Below, piece after piece: positions 15,759 to 22,520 of a stretch of DNA of 35,788 nt (position 1 is the stretch's first letter; every line of letters starts with the position of its first letter). The notes beneath the pieces were generated by a model. It ran no database searches and was not told where the DNA came from. It saw only the letters and a list, made by a program, of their open reading frames with translations. The position numbers and the translations under genes were made by a program. This stretch comes from a virus: IMG/VR virus record IMGVR_UViG_3300021197_001978, positions 1 to 35,788 of that record, one strand, 5' to 3'.

Positions 15759-16262
15759 ATGGCCGCCAATAGATGGACACAACCTGAGCAGCCACCACCA
15801 CCGCTTTTTGTCGGTCAGGCTGAGAGGAATTTTGTTAAACAAATCAATGACGAGGTCATTGAAAAGGTTGTTGGTCAACAATTATTATATTTTCCTATCG
15901 ATATTGAGAGGTCCAAATATCATACCCTCTATGGGGAAGCAATAAATAAAACGTTCCTGCCCCCAATAAGAGCTTATGCCCTTGTTGACTATGATGGATC
16001 TACACGAACTCAAACTGAACTAGGCTTTGACAACGTCTATAATATTAGCGTGCATTTTCACAAAAGAAGACTAACAGCAGATCAAAACCTTTTTGTTCGC
16101 TTGGGTGACTTTGTACAGTACGATCAAATGTTTTTTGAAATAGTTGATGTTTTTGAGCCAAGGTATCTGTTCGGTCAAGATAGCGATTTTGCCGATGGAA
16201 CATCATTAGAAGTCACCGCAGTCGGAAGACAAGCGAGAAGAGGACTATTCGATGCCACTTAA
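15759..16262 (+). CDS. Neck protein (gp14-like)
   Basis: The 167-residue protein has the order typical of gp14-type neck proteins: QQLLYFPIDIERSKYHTLYGEA, a PPIRAYALVDYDG strand, then VYNISVHFHKRRL, LGDFVQYDQMFFEIVDV and a C-terminal VTAVGRQARRGLF. Gp14 forms the neck ring with gp13, where whiskers and tail attach. It is shorter than T4 gp14 (256), likely reflecting a minimal version. It starts four bases after the gp13-like stop and overlaps the next gene by 11 bases. Confidence 0.82.
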   Translation: MAANRWTQPEQPPPPLFVGQAERNFVKQINDEVIEKVVGQQLLYFPIDIERSKYHTLYGEAINKTFLPPIRAYALVDYDGSTRTQTELGFDNVYNISVHFHKRRLTADQNLFVRLGDFVQYDQMFFEIVDVFEPRYLFGQDSDFADGTSLEVTAVGRQARRGLFDAT

Positions 16263-17133
16263 TACAAAGACAAATACACAGTTATCTTCATCTTATCCCT
16301 TGGCATCTTCAAACATTGAAAGTATAGACTATGCCATGTTTAATTTTGTTAATGATAATTTAAACATATACTGCGATACGAACCAGGGGTCGGAAAAGGT
16401 TCCCGTCTTGTTTTCAACTCCTGAAAGGGCTTTCCAAATAAAGAGTGACCCGAATTTAAGGACAGAGGGTGGAAGAACTTTAAACCTTCCTCTGATCACG
16501 CTGAAAAGAACAGCCATGAATAAAAATCCTGAAAATAAAGGTCGATATGGTGTGCATATCCCGCCTTATTTTGATTACTATAAAAGAGGGGGATCCATAG
16601 AGGTAGCTAGGACTGTACAACAAGACAAAACAAAGAATTTTGCTAACTCAAATTCAATTAGGAAAAGTGCTGGCGGCGACAATCTTAATTTTCAGACCTC
16701 TCCTGGTGAAAACAAGAACATTGTTTATGAATCCATCTCTATACCGATGCCTACTTTCGTTGAGGTGACCTATGAATTGAAGCTTTTTTCAGAATACCAA
16801 CAGCAAATGAATGCGATGATGGAAGTATTGACAACCTTTACTGGTGCGCCCAGTGTTTTTAAGATCGAAAATGCAGGAAATAAATATGAGGCTTTTATGG
16901 AGCCAGGATATTCTATAAATAATAATTTTGAGCTAGGCTTGGAAGAAAGAAGATTTGAAACAAGCATAACCACTATGGTTCTTGGTTATTTAATCGGAGC
17001 GGGAAAAAACCAAAAGACACCAAACGTTGTGATTAGAGAATCAGCAGCAAAAATTAAAATACAACGAGAAAGGTCTATCGTGGGGGATATTCCTGAGTTT
17101 AGAAAAGGCAGCAAAGACAAATATAGGCCTTAA
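16252..17133 (+). CDS. Tail terminator/sheath-stabilising protein (gp15-like)
   Basis: The 293-residue product has VPVLFSTPERAFQI (residues 50-63), a LPLITLKRTAM segment, and ISIPMPTFVEVTYELKLFSEYQQQMNAMMEVL, which together match the T4 gp15 pattern (input of portal-side residues, a LP..L strand, then a strand-helix with PxxxEVxYELxI and a helix of oligomer contacts). Gp15 caps the finished tail tube and sheath and binds the neck. T4 gp15 is 272 residues. The position between gp14-like protein and sheath gene matches T4 order. The C-terminal 40 residues are basic and likely flexible. Confidence 0.82.
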   Translation: MPLNTKTNTQLSSSYPLASSNIESIDYAMFNFVNDNLNIYCDTNQGSEKVPVLFSTPERAFQIKSDPNLRTEGGRTLNLPLITLKRTAMNKNPENKGRYGVHIPPYFDYYKRGGSIEVARTVQQDKTKNFANSNSIRKSAGGDNLNFQTSPGENKNIVYESISIPMPTFVEVTYELKLFSEYQQQMNAMMEVLTTFTGAPSVFKIENAGNKYEAFMEPGYSINNNFELGLEERRFETSITTMVLGYLIGAGKNQKTPNVVIRESAAKIKIQRERSIVGDIPEFRKGSKDKYRP

Positions 17134-17175
17134 ATAGAACATCACTTCTTTACAGGGAGTTTCGATCTTTCCTCT

Positions 17176-17183
17176 ACTATTTA
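17176..17183 (+). promoter_or_regulatory. ACTATTTA motif, candidate late promoter
   Basis: ACTATTTA lies in the 126-base gap before the tail sheath gene, 84 bases before its ATG. A near-copy with one extra T (CTATTTTA at 17223-17230) lies 37 bases before the ATG, at the spacing of the other copies, so two elements may drive this gene. Confidence 0.55.
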
Positions 17184-17259
17184 TTAAGAGCAATGAAGTC
17201 GGTATATTAACCATCTTGTTTGCTATTTTACTAGAAATTACATCAAGGAGACCTTTTTG

Positions 17260-20200
17260 ATGGCTGACGAAAGAAAGTTTAAGTTCATATCTCCAGGGGT
17301 TTTTATAAACGAAATAGATAACTCCCAATTACCAGAAGAGCCTGGTGACATTGGACCCTTGGTTATCGGCACTGCCCCTCAAGGACCCTCCATGGTCCCA
17401 GTTACAATCAACTCTTTCTCTGAATTAGTTGAAACTTTTGGTGAACCGAATGCCGGTAAACCATCGGCAGATGCTTGGAGATTTGGACAACAGAGTGCTC
17501 CTTCTTATGGGCTGTATGCTGCTCAGGCATGGTTGAGAAACAATGCGCCACTGACTTATGTTCGTCTTGCTGGCGAACAAGATCCGGAAGCCACTGCTGC
17601 TGGCTTGGCTGGCTGGAAAGCTGGAACGCTCAGTAGCACACCAACTGAAGGCGGTTCTTTTGCTCTTGTGGTTTGGCCAAGTTCATCCATTAGTGTTGCC
17701 GACGCTGACGCTAACGTTCGTGTTTCGGGCGCTGTTGCTGCCACCTTCTATCTTAACGAAGGTAGAATGACAATTAGCGGCACGCTCGCTACTCCGCACA
17801 CTCTTCCGCTTCCGACAACAGCAAGTACTTGCACCCTGTTCGACACGGACGCTAATGGTCACTTTAATTTGGTTTTCGACCCTAACGGTGTTGGTGATAT
17901 TACTTCTCATGTAGCAAATGTGTCACTCAATCCAGATGACAGAAACTTTATTCGTAAAGTTCTTAATACTAACCCGACAGTGGTTAACTCAACAGTCACC
18001 ACCCAGCAGACCAGAAATGCAAGCCAGGGCGGCGGTTTTTGGATTGGTGAAACCTTCGAGAGGCAGCTTGCCAAAGTTGGCTCTGGCTCCATGGGAATCT
18101 TGGGTGACAGTATTTTAGGATCGAAGTTCCATATTGCACTTTTCCCAATGAGAAACCAAGTTGCAATAACGCAAGATCAGAATGATCACCAGTATGGCTC
18201 ACAAAAAGCTTCGACTGGTTGGTACATTGCTCAAGACCTAAACGTTGGTACAAACAACGCCTTCCAGGCACATGAACAACAAAAATTGTTTAGAGTTGAG
18301 GCTCGCACTGGTGGACAAAGCATCCAACGACAAATTAAAGTATCAATTGAGAACATAAAAGCCCCTGAGGGTGACTTTGATTTGTATGGTAGCTTCTCTT
18401 TGGTGATTAGAAATATTCGAGATACTGATTTGAATCAGATTATTTTAGAAAGATACGATTCTTTGAATTTGAATCCTGCTTCGCCAAATTATATTGCTAG
18501 AGTCATAGGTGATAAGTTTATGACCTATGATACAACTACGCAAACAAATCGTGAATACGGCACTTATACAAACCGTTCTAAATTCATTCGAATCGCAATG
18601 AATGAAGATATTGACAGAGGCACCACTAACGCTGAGTTCTTACCATTCGGTGTCATTGGTCCTTTGACCTATCGTGCCGCTCAAATTAACAGTGGTTCGG
18701 GCGGACTGACTTCTTATGGATCAACTGGACAGCTTAGTGCCAGTCGTGGCGCTTTGGCCAGTATGATTGACGGTGGTGATCAAACCTTGTTCGGCGCACT
18801 TGGCGGATATGACTCTGCTAGTTATGGAACAGTCACTGCCGAGAAGAACTTACTTGTTATCTCGGGAGCGGTCGCTAACGGAACAGCCGGAAATATTACA
18901 GCCTCGTTTGTGTTCCCGACAACGCCGCTACGTCGTCACAGCAACTGGGGTCGCCCCGGTGTGCCGATGAAGAACGTTTACTTTGGTGCTTGGACAGGAA
19001 TCACAAAGGATGATCAGACGTTTAATCCTTCGGTTCTTGATACTTTGACCTCAAGGTGCAAGGGCTTGCAGGGCACCCCTGCCCCAACAGGACCTAAAGA
19101 TGTTGCCCCGAATTTCCAGGCTAACATTAGTACTTCGCCAAGTCTTAATACCCCGACCATGGGACTCGGACAAGCCGTTTCGGCATCGTCTGATCCCTTG
19201 CAACTTGGTTGGGTCTTTACGCTTGATGATATAATGCTCTCGCTCGCAGCCGATGGTTTGGGCGGAGGTTATGTTCACATGTCGGGCTCAAGACAAAAAA
19301 CTGTCAGTATTAGTGCAATATCTGGCGGATATACTGGCTCGCTGAACAAGGGCTTGGACAGATTTACCACGCTTCTTGCCGGCGGATTCGATGGTGTTGA
19401 TATCACCGAGCGTGACCCCTTCAGAAACAGTGCTGTTGCTGCTGGTGTTGCAGAGGTGAATAGCTCTAAGCTTCACAGCCTCAAGAGAGCGATTAATATC
19501 GTGTCTGACCCTGACCAAAATCAATATAATGTGGTCACAATTCCTGGTGTTACAATACCTGCCGCAACTAACTATCTTCTGGAGAAAACAGAGGAACGTG
19601 GCGACGCTCTGGCCATTATTGATCTAGAGAAAATCTATACTGCGGATACAGAAAATACTTCTAGTAGCGCAGATAGAAACTCTTTCACAATTAAGCAGGC
19701 AACAGACGCCCTTAAAGCTAGAAACATTAACAACAGCTACGGCGCAGCATATGCCCCTTGGGTTCAGATCCAAGATACTATCTCTAACAGGCTTATCTGG
19801 GCTCCGCCTTCGATTGCCGCACTAGGAGCTTTGTCGTCCAACGATAGAGTTGCCGCTCCATGGTTTGCCCCAGCCGGGTTTACTAGAGGCGGATTGTCAG
19901 AGGGTGCTGCTGGATTGCCTGTCCTGGATGTCTCTAAGAGGCTTAGTTCGGAAGATAGAGACGATCTGTATGAAGCAGGTATTAACCCAATCGCTAAATT
20001 CCCTGCTGAAGGGATTGTGATCTTCGGGCAGAAGACCCTGCAACAGACAGCTTCTGCGCTTGACAGAATCAACGTGAGAAGACTGCTTGTCTTCTTGAAG
20101 AGAGAGATCTCGTTCATCGCATCGAGACTCTTGTTTGCTCAGAACAACCAAGACACTTGGAATAGGTTCTTGCAGCAAGCAACGCCTGTTCTGGAAAGCG

Positions 20201-20379
20201 TCAAGGCTCAGTTCGGCATTGATGACTTCCGCTTAATTCTGGACGAAACAACGACGACCCCAGACTTGGTGGATAGAAACATTATTTACTCTAAGTTAAT
20301 CGTGAAGCCAACCCGCTCTGCCGAGTTCTTCGCTATTGATTTTGTTATCACTAACAGCGGCGCTGCTTTTGAGGACTAA
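17260..20379 (+). CDS. Tail sheath protein (gp18-like), oversized
   Basis: This is the contractile sheath subunit. The N-terminus (FISPGVFINEIDNSQLP) and the C-terminus (LVDRNIIYSKLIVKPTRSAEFFAIDFVIT) are the conserved ends of gp18-type sheaths, and TPVLESVKAQFGIDDFRLIL near the end also fits. At 1039 residues it is much longer than T4 gp18 (659); the extra length lies in the middle, in Gly/Ser/Thr-rich segments likely to be outward-facing insertion domains. I chose the ATG at 17260, nine bases after AGGAG (17246-17250); the TTG at 17257 is also possible and would add one residue. The codon profile suggests very high expression. Confidence 0.96.
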   Translation: MADERKFKFISPGVFINEIDNSQLPEEPGDIGPLVIGTAPQGPSMVPVTINSFSELVETFGEPNAGKPSADAWRFGQQSAPSYGLYAAQAWLRNNAPLTYVRLAGEQDPEATAAGLAGWKAGTLSSTPTEGGSFALVVWPSSSISVADADANVRVSGAVAATFYLNEGRMTISGTLATPHTLPLPTTASTCTLFDTDANGHFNLVFDPNGVGDITSHVANVSLNPDDRNFIRKVLNTNPTVVNSTVTTQQTRNASQGGGFWIGETFERQLAKVGSGSMGILGDSILGSKFHIALFPMRNQVAITQDQNDHQYGSQKASTGWYIAQDLNVGTNNAFQAHEQQKLFRVEARTGGQSIQRQIKVSIENIKAPEGDFDLYGSFSLVIRNIRDTDLNQIILERYDSLNLNPASPNYIARVIGDKFMTYDTTTQTNREYGTYTNRSKFIRIAMNEDIDRGTTNAEFLPFGVIGPLTYRAAQINSGSGGLTSYGSTGQLSASRGALASMIDGGDQTLFGALGGYDSASYGTVTAEKNLLVISGAVANGTAGNITASFVFPTTPLRRHSNWGRPGVPMKNVYFGAWTGITKDDQTFNPSVLDTLTSRCKGLQGTPAPTGPKDVAPNFQANISTSPSLNTPTMGLGQAVSASSDPLQLGWVFTLDDIMLSLAADGLGGGYVHMSGSRQKTVSISAISGGYTGSLNKGLDRFTTLLAGGFDGVDITERDPFRNSAVAAGVAEVNSSKLHSLKRAINIVSDPDQNQYNVVTIPGVTIPAATNYLLEKTEERGDALAIIDLEKIYTADTENTSSSADRNSFTIKQATDALKARNINNSYGAAYAPWVQIQDTISNRLIWAPPSIAALGALSSNDRVAAPWFAPAGFTRGGLSEGAAGLPVLDVSKRLSSEDRDDLYEAGINPIAKFPAEGIVIFGQKTLQQTASALDRINVRRLLVFLKREISFIASRLLFAQNNQDTWNRFLQQATPVLESVKAQFGIDDFRLILDETTTTPDLVDRNIIYSKLIVKPTRSAEFFAIDFVITNSGAAFED

Positions 20380-20393
20380 AAAAGTTACGAGGA

Positions 20394-20401
20394 ACTATTT
20401 A
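20394..20401 (+). promoter_or_regulatory. ACTATTTA motif, candidate late promoter
   Basis: ACTATTTA lies in the short gap between the sheath and tube genes, 43 bases before the tube ATG at 20437. Own transcription would allow the abundant tube subunit to be made independently of the long sheath message. Confidence 0.6.
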
Positions 20402-20436
20402 ACTATAGGATTTCTTTTTCGAGGAGAAACTAAATT

Positions 20437-20961
20437 ATGAGTCTTTTTTGGTCGAATGTAAATACTGATCCAAAACGCCGTTTTCGATTTATACTTCAAG
20501 CTGGTAATATTCCGGTTTGGACTGTTAAAACCGCTGAGAAGCCCAGAGTGTCTGTTGGCACGGTTGAGCACCAGTTTCTCAATCACACTTTTAAGTACCC
20601 TGGTCGAGTTACCTGGGATAATATTACCATGACGCTTGTAGATCCAGTAGATCCAGACTTGGCTTTTACGTTTCTTCAAAAACTTCGTAGATCCGGGTAT
20701 GATTATCCAACCAGTCCCAACGTTCGAAGCACAATAAATAAAGCTGACGCAACAGGACCTCAAGGTATTGCTGGTGTCTCTATCGCACAAATAGATGCTG
20801 ACGGTAGAGAGATTGAAAAGTGGAAGTTGACTAATCCATGGATCGTTAGCATTGATTTCGGTGGCGCATTAGATTATGCTGCTGAGGAAATGAACGAGAT
20901 TAGCGTTGAGATGGCCTATGATTGGGCAGAGTTAATAAAAAGCGGAAATGAAGCAAGATAA
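20437..20961 (+). CDS. Tail tube protein (gp19-like)
   Basis: The 174-residue protein forms the inner tail tube. The length matches T4 gp19 (163), and the order FRFILQAGNIPVWTVKTAEKP, VEHQFLNHTFKYPGRVTWDNITMTLVDP and KWKLTNPWIVSIDFGGALDY is typical of the gp19 family, including the KYPGxxxWxxIxxTL-type strand pair. It lies directly after the sheath gene, as in T4. GAGGAG precedes the ATG. The product could share its fold with the two gp48/gp54-like tube-cap proteins encoded downstream. Confidence 0.95.
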   Translation: MSLFWSNVNTDPKRRFRFILQAGNIPVWTVKTAEKPRVSVGTVEHQFLNHTFKYPGRVTWDNITMTLVDPVDPDLAFTFLQKLRRSGYDYPTSPNVRSTINKADATGPQGIAGVSIAQIDADGREIEKWKLTNPWIVSIDFGGALDYAAEEMNEISVEMAYDWAELIKSGNEAR

Positions 20962-20962
20962 A

Positions 20963-20979
20963 ACAAATTAAATATTTGT
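20963..20979 (+). promoter_or_regulatory. Short AT-rich inverted repeat after the tube gene
   Basis: ACAAAT at 20963-20968 pairs with ATTTGT at 20974-20979 across five bases, two bases after the tube stop codon. It is too weak and lacks a T-run for an intrinsic terminator. This gap has no ACTATTTA copy, so the element could be a transcript 3'-end or processing feature, or chance. Confidence 0.25.
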
Positions 20980-21017
20980 GATATAGTTGTCTTGTTGAGT
21001 TTTAGAAAGGTTGTATT

Positions 21018-21899
21018 ATGAGTAGAAATAAAGGACGGGTTTCCCCGACAGAAGAGGACGTTCTAGAACAGGAAGTCCCATCGGGGTACCCGGAATATCC
21101 AGACCGTCCTCCCACAGCAGATGATAATGGGTTTAACTGGACGAATCCAACATACTTTGTAGAAATCCCGAGCAAGGGTAGATTTTATCCCCCGAACCAT
21201 CCGGTACATAACAAAGAAACAATTGAAATTAAATATATGACAGCAAAAGAGGAGGATTTCCTAACCTCTCAGCCATTAATTCGCAAGGGCATTGCTATTG
21301 ATCGAGTTTTGGAAAGCGTCCTTGTTGATAAATCAATAGGTATCGATGATCTTTTACTTGGCGACAAGAATGCCCTAATGATTGGCACAAGAATTACCGG
21401 GTATGGAGAAGAATATAAAGTTGAAGTTACTTGCCCCAAGTGCGGTAAAGAAAGTGACTACGAGTTTGATCTAGAAAAGGTTGGAACGAATGATTACGAA
21501 GAGCAGATCATAGAACTTGGTTGTGAATTTACCCCACGAAATACTGTCTCGGTTGATTTACCCCTAAGCAAGGTTAATGTAGAGATCCGCCTGATGAACG
21601 GACATGACGACAAGAATCTAACTGAGCAAGCTAACAAAAAGAGTAAAAAGAATATGCCCGCTACTACCTTGACAGATCAGCTAAGAGCTTTTATTGTCTC
21701 CGTTAACGGTATTGACTCTCCTTTTGCTGTAGCTAATTTTGTCTCTCAGATGCCTGCTAGAGATTCAAAGTTCTTAAGAAATCTTTATGTAAATATCGCC
21801 CCAAATGTTGATTTGCGCCAAGAGTACGAGTGTCCAAAATGTGGTCACGAGGCAGACATGGAGGTTCCGCTTGGCGTGGGCTTTTTTTGGCCTGAGTGA
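21018..21899 (+). CDS. Baseplate hub protein (gp26-like) with zinc ribbon
   Basis: The 293-residue protein matches the T4 baseplate gp26 family: FVEIPSKGRFYPPNHPV at 47-63, MTAKEEDFLTSQPLIRKGIAIDRVLESV at 74-101, then a DLLLGDKNALMIGTRITGYG segment. Gp26 is a hub assembly component. CPKCGKE (Cys139, Cys142) and CPKCGHE (Cys272, Cys275) form two CxxC pairs that could bind one zinc ion. It is longer than T4 gp26 (208). The gene ends in a run of seven Ts (GGCTTTTTTTGG), and a +1 reading frame continues from there into a gp51-like sequence, so a frameshifted longer product is possible. Confidence 0.9.
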   Translation: MSRNKGRVSPTEEDVLEQEVPSGYPEYPDRPPTADDNGFNWTNPTYFVEIPSKGRFYPPNHPVHNKETIEIKYMTAKEEDFLTSQPLIRKGIAIDRVLESVLVDKSIGIDDLLLGDKNALMIGTRITGYGEEYKVEVTCPKCGKESDYEFDLEKVGTNDYEEQIIELGCEFTPRNTVSVDLPLSKVNVEIRLMNGHDDKNLTEQANKKSKKNMPATTLTDQLRAFIVSVNGIDSPFAVANFVSQMPARDSKFLRNLYVNIAPNVDLRQEYECPKCGHEADMEVPLGVGFFWPE

Positions 21900-22068
21900 A
21901 AATAACAAAGAGTATGTTTACGAGGAAATATTCCAACTAATCCACTACGGAAGTTGGTCCTTCAGAGAAGCTTTCAACTTACCAGTGCTTATAAGAAAAT
22001 GGTTCATCCAGCGCATCGCCGCCGAGAAGAAAAGAGAAATGGAAGCCCGTTCTCAATCAACCCGCTAA
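21871..22068 (+). CDS. Small gp51-like baseplate protein, overlapping frame
   Basis: This reading frame overlaps the 3' end of the gp26-like gene in the +1 frame. The C-terminal part (EEIFQLIHYGSWSFREAFNL, then a PVLIRKWFIQRI helix and a charged tail) looks like small tail-assembly proteins encoded after gp26 in T4-like phages. Two ways to make it are visible. First, an internal start: GGAGG at 21860-21864, six bases before TTG at 21871, giving 65 residues. Second, a +1 slip at the seven-T run near 21882-21888, giving a gp26 fusion. An ATG at 21805 in this frame lacks a good ribosome site and its translation looks like out-of-frame noise. The gene product, not its exact start, is well supported. 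Confidence 0.68.
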   Translation: MAWAFFGLSENNKEYVYEEIFQLIHYGSWSFREAFNLPVLIRKWFIQRIAAEKKREMEARSQSTR

Positions 22069-22072
22069 TCTG

Positions 22073-22080
22073 TATAAATA
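22073..22080 (+). promoter_or_regulatory. TATAAATA, exact T4-type late promoter match
   Basis: TATAAATA is the classic T4 late promoter -10 element. It lies four bases after the gp51-like stop and 51 bases before the ATG at 22124. The same gap holds an ACTATTTA motif at 22095, so it is unclear which element, if either, is used. Confidence 0.35.
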
Positions 22081-22094
22081 AAACATCTTTGTAG

Positions 22095-22102
22095 ACTATT
22101 TA
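22095..22102 (+). promoter_or_regulatory. ACTATTTA motif, candidate late promoter
   Basis: ACTATTTA lies 29 bases before the ATG at 22124, the shortest spacing among the copies. It follows a TATAAATA element by 22 bases in the same gap. Confidence 0.55.
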
Positions 22103-22123
22103 TTATACCGTGGGGTGTCTTAT

Positions 22124-22453
22124 ATGAAACAGATAGATTTTGAAAACGAGGTTCTTGACTTAGAAGAAGTCAAAAATACTTTAAATGAGAATATTCTCCA
22201 TGTTTTTGCAGCATGGATTGAGTATCTTTTATCCAAAATGTTTAAGGGGCGCAGAGTCCCTGTCAGAGTTCGTGGAAACAGAATAGAGGTTGAAAGATTT
22301 ACCGACGCTCTTGTAAACGAGAAAAGGTATATGGACTATATTAAGAAGTATGGCTTAGATGATCCTATGACCTACAAGCAAAAGTCTAAACTTGATGTTG
22401 CCATAAAAAGATTTGAGCGTGAGGCTGACATAAATTGGCCAATAAGAAACTGA
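22124..22453 (+). CDS. Small tail-region protein of unknown function
   Basis: The 109-residue protein has an N-terminal acidic helix, an amphipathic helix (LHVFAAWIEYLLSKMF), a basic strand (RRVPVRVRGNRIEVERF) and a charged C-terminal helix. I chose the ATG at 22124, with GGGG eight bases upstream; a GTG at 22115 would add three residues but lacks a site. It lies between the gp51-like and tape measure genes, where small tail chaperone-type proteins often occur, which is a contextual guess only. No family recognised. Confidence 0.75.
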   Translation: MKQIDFENEVLDLEEVKNTLNENILHVFAAWIEYLLSKMFKGRRVPVRVRGNRIEVERFTDALVNEKRYMDYIKKYGLDDPMTYKQKSKLDVAIKRFEREADINWPIRN

Positions 22454-22520
22454 TAATAGCACAGACACTCTTGGAGAGTAGCAGTCTTCTTGTACAGGTG
22501 ACAAGGGGAGGTTTAGTGTA

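Noticed and set aside
22115-22123. GTG start three codons upstream of the ATG at 22124
   Set aside because: No Shine-Dalgarno sequence precedes the GTG; GGGG is well spaced for the ATG.
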